Assembly (NCBI GenBank): GCA_032718475.1
Contig: JAUCBJ010006701.1
Location: forward strand, 1-64,000
DNA length: 64,000 nt
DNA from: Nemertoderma westbladi
Taxonomy: Eukaryota; Xenacoelomorpha; Nemertodermatida; Nemertodermatidae
Direction: 5' to 3'
This document shows positions 46,881 to 57,174 of this stretch, one piece after another. Below the pieces are notes generated by a model, which saw nothing but the letters and a program-made list of their open reading frames with translations, had not been told where the DNA came from and made no database searches. A program made the translations under genes and the position numbers. How positions within the stretch are numbered: the stretch's first letter is position 1; the number at the start of each line of letters is the position of its first letter.

Positions 46881-48092
46881 CTAAGGTGCCCCTTCTAGAA
46901 GACAGCATTTCCCTACCGCTCTCCTGTAGGTTTTTCTGTCCTTCGCGCCTATCTTGCTACCTATCCGCACTTCAACCGATCTGACTCTTCCGTCCTCATC
47001 GGAGTAAGTGCCTACAACTCTCGCCAACCGCCACTGGTTGTTGATGATAGTATCATCCGTAACGATTACGAGATCTCCTACTCTTAACTCCCTGTTCGGC
47101 TTCCTCCACTTGCTTCGCTTATGGAGCGTGGGTAGGTATTCTTCTACCCACCTCCTCCAATACTCTGCGCTTATTGCTTTAGCGACTTTCCAACTCTGGC
47201 GGGAGTGTATGTCATCTGGGTCTACACCCCGCATATCGATGGTCGCTGGCCTTTCCATCAGAAAATGGCTAGGCGTTAGCACGTCTAATGACTCAGGGTC
47301 ATCATTCTCCGGATATAGCGGTCTGCTATTAATGATCCCCTCGCACTTCGCAAGTACTGTCCGTAAGACGTCTTCAGTGACCATGTGGGTGTTCATTAAC
47401 TTCGTCATTAGACGCTTTGAACTGCCCACCAGTCTCTCGACGCATCCTAGTGTATGTGGTGCATACGGCGTCCTTCTCTCCCACTTTACTTGTCGTCTTC
47501 TCATGGCCGCCCTGACTTCCTCCCCTTCCAAGATGTCCAAGGCCTCTGCCATCTCACTCTCTGCGCCCACAAAGTTGGTGCCATTGTCGCTGTATATCAC
47601 TGCGATCGTCCCACCTTTGCGGTCCCTAAACCTTTCTAAGGCGTTAATGAACACTGATGCGGTTGCATCTTGGGCGAGTTCTATCCCTACCGCCCGCGTG
47701 TTGTTGCATACGAAGATAATGCCGTAGCGTTTCTCCGTGTGTCGCATCACTTTGATCTTTATCGGCCCGAACATGTCCACACCGCAATGTGTAAATGGCG
47801 GGTCGTGCTGTCTTACCCTACTCGCCGGTAGTGGCGCCATCTCCTGCACGGCTCGCTCCTTCTTCGCTCGTCGGCAGGTCTGGCACTGCCCCACTACCGC
47901 TTTAACCTTCTTCCTTAATTGTTTGACCCAATAGGTCCTCCTTATCTCTGTGAGGGTTCGGTTGGTGCCCCCATGCAATATCGATTTGTGGGAGTCCCAT
48001 ATAATCTGGTGGACTATTGGCGATCCTGTAGGAATGATGATGGGTTTTGGTGGTACCACTATGCTGTTGTTGTATCCCACCCTAGAATTCAT
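46881..48092 (-). CDS. BEL/Pao integrase (partial, 5'-truncated) with C-terminal domain
   Basis: 403 codons from an internal Met; upstream in frame is a stop in unrelated sequence, so the N-terminal pol part is lost. Zinc domain H35-x4-H40 with C70-x2-C73. Catalytic core D106 (GVDMFGPI), D169 (YSDNGTNF), E219 (LGCVERLVG), giving D-x62-D-x49-E. INSRPLYP and LTPSHFLMERP follow, then the BEL C-terminal DUF5641-like part (WRRWVEEYLPTLHKRSKW, LRVGDLVIVTDD) and the end CCLLEGAP. Integrase joins the element's cDNA to chromosomal DNA. All catalytic residues are present, but as a truncated piece it is not expressed normally. Confidence 0.9.
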   Translation of the reverse strand: MNSRVGYNNSIVVPPKPIIIPTGSPIVHQIIWDSHKSILHGGTNRTLTEIRRTYWVKQLRKKVKAVVGQCQTCRRAKKERAVQEMAPLPASRVRQHDPPFTHCGVDMFGPIKIKVMRHTEKRYGIIFVCNNTRAVGIELAQDATASVFINALERFRDRKGGTIAVIYSDNGTNFVGAESEMAEALDILEGEEVRAAMRRRQVKWERRTPYAPHTLGCVERLVGSSKRLMTKLMNTHMVTEDVLRTVLAKCEGIINSRPLYPENDDPESLDVLTPSHFLMERPATIDMRGVDPDDIHSRQSWKVAKAISAEYWRRWVEEYLPTLHKRSKWRKPNRELRVGDLVIVTDDTIINNQWRLARVVGTYSDEDGRVRSVEVRIGSKIGAKDRKTYRRAVGKCCLLEGAP

Positions 48093-48222
48093 TACTTATA
48101 GAATTATATTCCCTAAATGCCGTGGATTTTCAAAATTTTATTTTATTCGAATTAACTTTGTAAAGATTGCTTTGAGTTCTCATTAGTATTGGCTCTATCT
48201 ATTGTGCACCTATCGGTCAAGT

Positions 48223-48297
48223 GGTTCAGTAGCTCAGTCGGTAGAGCGTTGGAAATTATATGTGTAGTAGGTATCGAGTTCGAATCCTAATAAGTGC
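48223..48297 (+). other. tRNA-like sequence (SINE head or tRNA pseudogene)
   Basis: A-box TAGCTCAGTCGG followed by TAGAGCG at 48230-48248 and B-box GAGTTCGAATCC at 48281-48292. The acceptor stem does not pair well and the anticodon arm is not convincing, so I do not call a functional tRNA. Confidence 0.55.
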
Positions 48298-48947
48298 GAA
48301 TTATTTTTTGTGCAGAATTTCAACTCATTTAAATTAACCGCTACAAATTAATTGCATTTGTCTGTACCAATGAGACCGTAGTTATTTGATTGTAACCAAT
48401 GTCGTGCAAGTTATATATTAGCTGGACCAATAGCTATCTTTAAAACCTTGTTAGAATCTATAGAACAATCGAGAATTTTCTCGATTGATTGCGGCACAAA
48501 TTTGGTATAAAAAGGTGCGATTTGTTCATTAGTTATCAATCTCAATTTCAAAACTTCTTCATTCAATCTCACTTGCTGATCTACCTTAACTTTCTGTCTT
48601 ATTTCAGATTACATTGTTTATTGTATAATAGTTATTATATCTTTTGTAATAAAAGTCAGAAATACTAGTCACATCTCAGCTCTTTTCTATCTGTTTTATC
48701 ATGGATTCACTACGGTGAACAAACTCAGGGACAGGATGGCCGGCTAGACATCGGGCCGCAGCAATGAACGGGAACATCACGGGAATGTAGACGAGAGACA
48801 ACCCGCAATACCATCTAGAGTTATTCGCCCATCGCCTGAAAGGTTAGACAGCGTTCGATCCTTGCTACCTAAGTATAAGACCAAAAGATCAAGAGGTAGA
48901 CGTAGTGACACGCTGTGAGCCTAAAATTACATCATAGGGACTGTACT

Positions 48948-48958
48948 GTCTTGATTCA
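48948..48958 (+). repeat. 11-bp target site duplication, left (RTE copy 3)
   Basis: GTCTTGATTCA, repeated at 55297-55307 after the (TAG)n tail. Confidence 0.85.
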
Positions 48959-50255
48959 CAGAAGCAGTTAAGTTAGCAGCTGCAGAAACAGTTCCTGTAT
49001 ACCCTCGAAACAGGAAAAGGGCCCCCTGGACTGACAACAAAATTCAAAAGTGCCGAAATGACCTTCATAAGGCGCAGAAAGAGTCCCGACTCAAACAGAC
49101 TACAGCGGCCAAGAATGCAGTTAAGGCTGCATCTAGGTCCCTGAACAGGCAGTACTCTGTTAATCTACAGGAGCTAATAAACCGACAGGTTGATGCCATC
49201 AATGATGCTGACGACAGCAGGCAATCATCCCAGGCATGGAAATCGATCAATCTGCTTACTGGGCGGAAAAGCCAACCAACCACCAAGGTTAAGGCAGAAT
49301 CACCAGCCGATCGCCTCAATGGTTGGAAAGCCCACTTTGAAAAACTCCTCAATAATGACAGGGTATTGCCTGATAACTTTATAGAAGTAAAGGTGTCTGA
49401 GTCTGTACTCCCAGATATTCCCATTGGCGATATCTCCTTTGCAGAAGTGAAGGCTGCTGCAAAGAGCATTAAGACCAATCGTGCCAGTGGAGTAGATGGT
49501 GTTCCCCCTGAGGTCTTTAAAATACCTGAGTGTTTAAAGCTCATCTATCCCATCATAGTAGACATGTACCGTACAACAAGAGTCCCACAAGAAATGAAAA
49601 CAAATAAGTTGGTGCCAGTTCCCAAGAAGGGCAACCTAACACTCTATGGTTCTTTTCGGGGAATCTCATTGATCTCAATTGCTGCAAAGCTATACAATAG
49701 GATTCTATTAAATCGCATCAGGGATCCCATTGAGAGACTGCTCCGTGGAAATCAGAATGGGTTCCGTAAAGGTCGTGGGACCATGGAGCCCATTTTGGCA
49801 CTTAGAAGGATAATTGAAGAATTATCAAAAAAGAAAGACAGGCATCTGGCTGTTATCTTTGTTGACTTCTTCAAGGCCTTTGATTCAGTCTCTCGCTCAC
49901 GTATGTTCAGCATACTTTCATTATATGGGATTCCTGATGAAATTATTGCAGCAATCAGATCAGTATACGATGGTTCGACAACATTTGTGTCTACTGTTGA
50001 CGGTGACACAGAACCATTCGAAGTGTTATGGGGCGTCCTCCAAGGAGACACACTTGCACCATTCTTATTCATTATTGTGGTTGACTATGTTCTACGCATG
50101 TCCTTAGATCATCATAATGATGATGGGGTGATGATAACTCCACCTACTGGCTCCAGAAGTCGAGGAAATCCTGCCAAGTACCTAACTGATCTAGACTTTG
50201 CTGATGACTTAGGAGTACTCTCAGAATCATTAGAGGGAGCCCAACGGCTCCTCAG
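48959..50255 (+). pseudogene. RTE-like LINE copy 3, 5' half of the retained ORF
   Basis: 5'-truncated at the point matching 28512 of the full-length element. It is then colinear and nearly identical through SSFRG-type RT motifs, FVDFFKAFDSV, GVLQGDTLAPF and DLDFADDLGVLSE. The frame is cut at codons for SSLE by the hAT-type element at 50264 and resumes at 54540. Dead copy. Confidence 0.9.
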
Positions 50256-50263
50256 CTCATTAG
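50256..50263 (+). repeat. 8-bp target site duplication, left (outer hAT-type element)
   Basis: CTCATTAG, repeated at 54532-54539; the intact LINE has it once. Confidence 0.93.
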
Positions 50264-50934
50264 TAGTGTTGAGAACTGTAACTGTAATTATACTGTAACT
50301 GCAACTGTAACTGAATGATTTTGATTATTTTTTAATACTGTAACTATAACTGTAACTGTAATTGCGAATTTTTAATACTGTAACTGTAACTGAAACTGTA
50401 ATTAGGAAATTTGAATACTGTAACTGTAACTGAAACTGAAATTACTAAAAATCGTTTCAGTTACTACACAACTAACATCAATGAGCACTTGAAACAGTAT
50501 TGTAATAGTTTAATAAATTAATAACAGTGGTCGATATGGGTATCATTTTTAAAACATTTTTGTATTTTTAATTATTATTATCGTTTTGAACCTTGATAGT
50601 TGTCAAGTGGCGCAAAGACCCATTGCACACTTATCTCAACTGTGATTTATTTGGCGAGTCAAGCATCGAGTAATAAACGAAGATCTAGCATATACTGTAG
50701 TTATAATTAGTCAGAGGTTTATCTATCTCAACTAGGGCTCAACAGAAGCTTCGGCTTCGGTTCGGTTCGGGCCGAAGTATGGCAATTTCGGTTCGGTTCG
50801 GCTTCTGCAATTGATACTGCAGAAGCCCGGAGCAAGCTTTGCTAAATATTCCAAGTATTACATTGACTGATAGAGCTAAGACCAGAAGACAGTAAGACTA
50901 ATCAATCTGTCCATCGTTGTACTAATTAATTTTG

Positions 50935-51991
50935 GGGTGTAAACGTTAAGCAGACACTGGTGCAGAGCAGACAGTGGTGCAGACAGTGGTCTGGTGGTGT
51001 AGACACTTGTGCAGTCAGTGGTGCAGTGTGCAGACAGTGGTCCAGACAGTGCATCAGTGGTGCAGACAGTGGTGCAGACAGTGGTGCAGACAGTGGTGCA
51101 GACAGTGGTGCAGACAGTGGTGCAGACAGTGGTGCAGACACTGTTGCAGGCAGTGGTGCAGACAGTGGTGCAGACACCTGGTGCAGACAGTGGTGCAGGC
51201 AGTGGTGCAGACACTGGTGCAGACAGTGGTGCAGACACTGGTGCAGACAGTGGTGCAGACAGTGGTACAGACAGTGGTGCAGACAGTGGTGCAGACAGTG
51301 GTACAGACAGTGGTGCAGACACCTGGTGCAGACAGTCGTGCAGACACTGGTGCAGACAGTGGTGCAGACAGTGGTGCAGGCACTGGTGCAGACAGTGGTG
51401 CAGGCACTGGTGCAGACACTGGTGCAGACAGTAAAGGGGCGAGCAGGTTAGTAAAGGAGCAGTTTAGTAAAGGAGCAGGTTTCAGAGGAGTATTGGGGGA
51501 ACCAAAACAATAAACGTTATTGTTTTGCGGGCTAAGAATACCCAATGGCCAAGAATACTCACAGGCTAAGAATACTCGCTGGCTAAGAATTCCTGAGACC
51601 ATACTGTGGTTAGTGAATGTATATCCCCAGCATGAGACAATAACTTAATTAGCTCGTTTTATTATACATTAATAAGCAGTGGCTCCAGTAAAGGTAAACA
51701 AATTAAACATACTCTGTATAAAGTAGGTCATGTATAAACAATCAAACACTGTCTCTTAAACCTCATTCCTTGGAGACATTGCTGCTTACAATTTATAGAC
51801 ATTATTGTTTATATGAAAACGGGAATACCGATTAATTACTTTCGTACACACCACTTATAATGATTTGTAATCAGGGCACATTCACCCCGACGCACCCCGA
51901 CTTGTACTACATACGTCCTGTACTACATACAGTGTCTGCACCACTGTCCGCACCAGGTGTCTGCACCACTGTCTGCTTAACGTTTACACCC
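50935..51991. mobile_element. Inner terminal-inverted-repeat element with 12-bp minisatellite
   Basis: Ends GGGTGTAAACGTTAAGCAGA and TCTGCTTAACGTTTACACCC are inverted repeats. Flanks TTAATTTTG (50926-50934) and TTAATTGTG (51992-52000) form a 9-bp duplication with one mismatch. No transposase, superfamily not assigned. The right end also contains inverted copies of the minisatellite word (CTGCACCACTGTC). Confidence 0.75.
50950..51432 (+). repeat. 12-bp minisatellite (CAGACAGTGGTG)n
   Basis: About 40 copies of CAGACAGTGGTG or close variants (CAGACACTGGTG, CAGGCAGTGGTG). Because the unit is a multiple of three, all six frames stay open and produce long artefactual ORFs. Confidence 0.95.
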
Positions 51992-53269
51992 TTAATTGTG
52001 GACTGAACTTACATTTAAAAAATGGCATTATTTTTTTAATTGTTTCCAGTTTACTTGGGTAGTTTCAAAATTAGCTTAATTATACAGTAGTTTAGGTTAG
52101 GCTAAATATTGCCATTTTACTTTGTAGTACCTATTTTTTAATTAATCATAACTTTGATACATAATACCAAATATACCTACTACCTCATATAAATAGTATT
52201 ACAAAGACTACCTGTACTTTTAGTGAGGTTTTCTAAATTTGATGTCACTACTGACAACTGTACGGCTTACTACGGGTGAAAATGTGGTGCATACAGTAAG
52301 TGCATGCATACAGTAAGTATACAGTAGTTTAGGTTAGTAATGTACAGTAATGTAAATATCTGAATATTGCCATTTTATTTTTTAATTAATCATAGCTTTC
52401 TCGCTAAGTCCGCAGACCAAATAGGTACCAGTCTGCCACTGCCAGTCAGCCAGTATAGTGACGTAAATACGAATTTATGACCATAACTTGCTAACTTTCT
52501 GAACTTCGGTTCGGATTCGGTTCGGTTCGGCCCGAAGTTGGCCCTGCTTCGGTTCGGTTCGGCCCCATAAAGTGCCTTCTGTTGAACCCTAATCTCAACT
52601 ATTAGACTACATATCAGCCTTATCAGCACTCTTTGCTTCCTAAATATCGCATATTAAATGTAAATGTTTTAGATAAACAAAAATATAGTTAATGGTAATG
52701 GTCGGTAGAGGGATATAACGGATATATATTTTACATTATGAATTATTAATGTTACTGGTAATATTAATATCACAGGGGATATCACACTAGAGGTACACTG
52801 GAAAGTAAATTTTTATCAAGTTTACCATTATAAATTACAAAATTACAATTAAACTTAAAAAGTGAAAGGAGTAGCTTAACGAGGTGGGTCTAACCAAAAC
52901 TACAAATATATGCTTACTACAACAAATTATAAATTACGGAAAATGATGAGCAGGTTTCAGAAGCATGCCCTTTATAACCAAAACAATAAATGATAACAGT
53001 ACAAGCACTGAAACAAGATGTACAGTAAAATGTGGGTACCTTTAGTTGATCTTGTGACCGCCACTTTCATTACATACAGTACTATCAGTAGGCCCTATAT
53101 TAGTTACAAAATATTACCATAGATGGGGTCCATCTTTCCTACAACAACTACCTATTAGCTCTATAAAGAGCCAGTTTCGTAATGAATATTATTATTAGTG
53201 TATATATATTAAAGTGACTCACTTTTAGTTTTAGATAAAACCTTTTGTATTCGGCAAGTGACTCATTGG

Positions 53270-54188
53270 CAAGGATGTTTTACGTTACGTTACGTTACGT
53301 TACGTTACGGTATTACGTCACGTTACGGTTGAAAAACTGAACTTTTTACGTTACGATATTACATTACACGGAATAATTTCCAAATTACGTTACGTTACTG
53401 TATTCCGAAAAAAATAATTGCGTATTTACCGAAAATACCGTAACGTAATAACCGGTTCAGATTACCATAGGACCACAAAGAGATATTTAAAGTTTCATCC
53501 TATTTTTGTCTGAAAATCGGAAAATTATAGTTTCAATGTTTTGAAATTGCAAATTAACTTAACAAAAAAATAACTTTAAATTGGTAGATCGGCTTGGCTT
53601 GTGTTGTAATAGGTTGTCATAAATAAGACATACAGGTAGCGGTGGCCCTGTAGGTAGGCCTACCATGTAACCTACTGACCTGTCCTGTAAATCTATGATC
53701 TATACCATTACAGCATACTGCGTTTATAGGCTACAGCTAGGATAGAGCAGAGACTCAGTATAAATAGTTCAGTCAGTAACCCTAGTTAGCTTAACATTAA
53801 TTAAAACGTAATGTTTAATTAAAACTTAATTTAACTATTAATTAATTATTAATTAAAACTTCATCATAAATAACTGTCGCAGCCAGGAAGCTGGCTATAA
53901 GGATACCGTGTACAGACAAAAAAAACCTAAAAGCATTTAGCTTTATATTGAATAGCTAGAACGTTCAAGTGAAAGTTTTTTGTCGAAAGATTTACTTTTT
54001 TGTCCAAAATTATTGTTTGGTAGCTAAAAAAAATATTACGCTATTACGTTACGGTTTACGGTAAAAATATACAGTAATATTACCTTACGGTATTGAAAAA
54101 GCTATTACGTTACGGTTTACGTTACGGAAAAATATTGAGCTACGGTATTCCTGAAAAGATACCGTAACGTAACGTAATGACACCCTTG
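53270..54188. mobile_element. Nested hAT-type MITE (919 bp)
   Basis: Ends CAAGGATGT and ACACCCTTG (imperfect TIRs), 8-bp duplication CTCATTGG (53262-53269 and 54189-54196). Both ends hold arrays of ACGTTACGTTACG words (53280-53450 and 54040-54175). No ORF. Confidence 0.88.
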
Positions 54189-54531
54189 CTCATTGGGTGA
54201 ATGACTGCACTGTACCCCGCCCCAATGAGACTGAAATTATTTCAATGACTGCTTACTATGTGGGATAATATATTGAATCTATAACTGAAACTGTAAAAGA
54301 AATTTTATCGCGATCAAAACTGAAACTGAAACTGAAATGCTCAATTTTGTAATACTGAAACTGTAACTGTAACTGAAACGTTACACTTTGTAATACTGAA
54401 ACTGTAACTGTAACTGAAATGTTACACTTTGTAATACTGAAACTGTAACTGTAACTGAAATGCAAAACTTTGAATACTGAAACTGTAACTGTAACTGAAA
54501 TTAGTTAAAATTGATTCAGTTCTCAACACTA

Positions 54532-54539
54532 CTCATTAG
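54532..54539 (+). repeat. 8-bp target site duplication, right (outer hAT-type element)
   Basis: CTCATTAG as at 50256-50263. Confidence 0.93.
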
Positions 54540-55296
54540 AACATGCTGCTTCTAGTGTTGGTCTTTTTATTAACTCCAGAAAGACCAAAATTCTGACAGT
54601 TAACTTTGAAAGTCCTCAGCAAGTCTCTGATCGGATGAGCATAAGCTCAAAGGATGGTATGCTTGAGCATGTCGACGACTTCTGTTACCTGGGATCATGG
54701 ATCCGGAAGTCAGGTGAGGACCTTCGAATACGTAAGGGAAAGGCATGGGCAGCCTTGAATAGGCTTTCCAGGATTTGGAAGTCACCGAGAATTAATCGGA
54801 AACTTAAGGTCCGATTATTTAGAGCAGCAGTAGTTCCAGTACTCCTCTACGGGAGTCCATGCTGGGCTCTAACTGCTGAGGACACCAAATCTCTGGATGG
54901 CACATTCACAAGAATGCTACGCCGGGTTCATTGTGTCAAGTACAATGCACACATCTCCAACCAGACACTATATAACATTGGAGGTGTCTTATTGGTTCCC
55001 CCAAGCTTGACACTAGAACAAAATCGCCTCCGCTTTGCAGGACATTGCTTTCGCCGTGAGGACCAGCCAGTGCATAATCTTGTACTTTGGCAGCCTCATG
55101 GAGTGAATAAGCATGGTGGACAGCCCATGACTTTCTTGAGACGCATCTTAAAGGACACTGGTCTTAAAGATGCGGATGATCTAGCAAATGTCATGGGTGA
55201 TAGGGAGTTGTGGCGGTGCAATTTTGTTGACAAGCCGGCACAGCATTCTTAAAAATGCAGCTGCAATGCAGCATGCCGATCCTAGTAGTAGTAGTA
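54540..55296 (+). pseudogene. RTE-like LINE copy 3, C-terminal part and tail
   Basis: Continues the LINE frame after the hAT-type insertion (HAASSVGLFINSRKTKIL) to the stop at 55252, with the same C-terminus as the full-length copy (FVDKPAQHS). The tail ends in (TAG)n at 55283-55296, followed by the 11-bp duplication. Confidence 0.9.
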
Positions 55297-55307
55297 GTCT
55301 TGATTCA

Positions 55308-57174
55308 GGAAAACCCACAGTAGACCTTCACATTCCTACGGGGGGGGGGGAGAGAGAGAGCAGAGATACTAGTACGCAGATAGGACGTAGGCACACCGGT
55401 ACAAGGCATACACATTGGTTAGGGTGCAGCAAACTGTACGCTTAACTCTTGCTAAGTACAGGTGCGTGTGCGACTATTTGCAGTATGACAGTGTCCATTG
55501 CATTAGAACTTGTAGGCTAGGGGGGTTGCTGTGTTTTCACCTGAATTGGGATTGTACCGTTCAGGCGGTAGGGCAGTTTACGCTAGGCGCAAATAAATTG
55601 AGGCTATCAGGGATACTAACATCTACCGTGTCCCCGCCAACGCCCTAATAGGAAGTTACCCGGACTACCTGGGTGACTAAAATTCTAGATAGGAGCCAGG
55701 ATAGCTATTAGTACCCGTACGCCTACAGTAGTAAACTAACACATCTCTTCTTAGTATCAGGGACCTGGTACCTAAAATTGCCGAATTCTGGGCGTAGTAT
55801 TAACCTTATGCCTGAATTTGAGTCCTGGAAATACGCAAGAGGGGAAGGAACCTTATCATTCGTGAGTATTGGACCTACAAGTTATAAAATTAGAATATTC
55901 GTAAAATGCAGACCGTACCCAGTAATTATATATGTGAAGGAGCAAAACTGTTTTGACCGTTCAGAATTAACACACGCGCGTTAGAAATTATTTACACCTC
56001 AAAATATATAAAATTAACTTTGTCCGTACTGTGCTTTGCCCGCTAGTTAGACATCTCCAAATCTCTGCCTGTACCTAGCTAGCGTCCCTTTGCCCAAACC
56101 ATATAAATCACACCGCGGCAAAGTATACGAGCCCTTAGTCCGTCAGTGAGTCAGCCTGATTTTAGGATTCGCTGCGCGGGATTTTGTTTTATCGAAGTTT
56201 GTCTGCTCGTAGACTGTTTTCTGCCTCACCGGTTATAAGAGATCGATACTGCAATATATTCGCTTACTTAGAGTTTACTGTTTTGGTGAGAAGGTCGGAT
56301 TTATGATTTGATTTACAAACTTTACAGTAGGATATTGCAGGTATTGTTACCGTCTCTTCCAATAGTAGGAATGTGTTTTACTGAACTACGGTTCGGTAGG
56401 ACTAAAGTTATTTGAAAATTTTGTATTTTGAGGTAAAAATTTATATTTGATTAGCTAAGTGCTAATTTTTTGAAATAAAATTTGATTTGAACCGCGTGTA
56501 AAATATTTTTGGAATTGAATACCGGTGTTTAAAAGGGTTTAAATACCATATTGTACCGGTACAAAATTTTCGTAAAAGTAAAACCTAACTCTTTTGTTTT
56601 TCAGGATTCAGAACTCATTTCTAGACTGTAACGGGAGCAAGACCGTGTTTAGCAAGTTTGGGAGATAGATAACTCAACAACTTTGGTTGGGAAAATCGCG
56701 TTTCGTCCGCAACATTAAAAACGGAAAGGTTCACGTTCGGTTTGTATCTGGGAATCTGTTTTTCTGGAGAATTATTGGAGTGGGTGAGTTCGAAAAGTTG
56801 CATAAATAAGTTAGGCATTACCGTATTAGTTAAAATTATTGTGGGTTCCACTGTCTCAAGTATTTATGCATTCCGTATGATTTCTTTGTTCATTGCTGAA
56901 TTAGTCCGTATTATTGTATTTAATTTACCTTTTGATAACGCATATCGTTATCCGATTTATTTGTTATAAAATTGGCCGCTAGGCTAATTTTATTATATAC
57001 TTATTCCGTGACATTTATTTGCTGTAAAATTGGCCGTTTAGGCTAATTTTATCCATCTGCTATAAAATCGGCCGGTAGGCTAATTTTATAAGACTGTAAT
57101 TAGTACCGTTTAGATATAAATACGGTAAAACTCGATACTTTGACACTCACTTTACTTGACTTACAACTACCGAA
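55308..57174 (+). repeat. LTR/leader region of BEL-B
   Basis: No gene. 55440-56240 shares the order of landmarks with the inverted-repeat arms (CAGGTGCG, AGTAAACTAACAC, CTGGTACC, TATAAATCACACCGCGGC, GGATTCGCTGCGCGGGATT, CTGCCTCACCGGTT). 56970-57090 has three copies of a TATAAAATtGGCCG plus TAGGCTAATTTTAT unit. LTR limits cannot be set because the 3' LTR is beyond the window. Confidence 0.6.

Larger units (their letters stand above)
41977..48092 (-). mobile_element. BEL-A copy 3 (5'-truncated, minus strand)
   Basis: Read on the minus strand: integrase, conserved post-pol block, hairpin array, ORF3, 3' untranslated region, hairpin plus polypurine tract, 3' LTR. It shows directly that ORF3 lies downstream of a BEL integrase in the same element. 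The 5' end breaks inside the integrase zinc domain near 48085-48092. The 3' LTR has entered the polymerase B motif C codons. Confidence 0.92.
48093..48958. other. Spacer with tRNA-like motif and LTR-like promoter region
   Basis: No coding gene. After the tRNA-like motif (48223-48297), CCAAT-type words, TCGAGAATTTTCTCGA and TGGTATAAAAAGGTGC near 48508 parallel the layout of the inverted-repeat arm at 8440-8660 (tRNA-like motif, CCAAT words, TATA-like box). This suggests a diverged LTR fragment. Confidence 0.45.
50733..52591. mobile_element. Nested non-autonomous hAT-type element (1859 bp)
   Basis: TIRs TAGGGCTCAACAGAAG and CTTCTGTTGAACCCTA, 8-bp duplication ATCTCAAC (50725-50732 and 52592-52599). 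Subterminal TTCGGTTCGGTTCGG arrays at both ends. Carries a further element at 50935-51991. No transposase ORF. Confidence 0.88.
50264..54531. mobile_element. Non-autonomous hAT-type element (outer, 4268 bp)
   Basis: Terminal inverted repeats TAGTGTTGAGAACTG and CAGTTCTCAACACTA with an 8-bp duplication, the hAT signature. Subterminal arrays of ACTGTAACTGTAACTGAA words at 50275-50440 and 54280-54505, in direct orientation. No transposase. About two thirds of its length is made of other elements inserted into it (50733-52591 and 53270-54188). Confidence 0.92.

Noticed and set aside
48223-48297. Functional tRNA gene
   Set aside because: A and B boxes are good, but acceptor and anticodon arms do not form a convincing cloverleaf; more likely a SINE head or tRNA-derived part of an LTR.
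50876-51602. Several 80-180-codon ORFs on both strands
   Set aside because: All run through the 12-bp minisatellite, whose unit length keeps every frame open. They are repeat artefacts.
53270-54188. Telomere-like or satellite DNA from the GTTACG repeats
   Set aside because: The repeats are confined to the two ends of an element with 8-bp duplications and imperfect TIRs, which explains them as subterminal arrays of a MITE.
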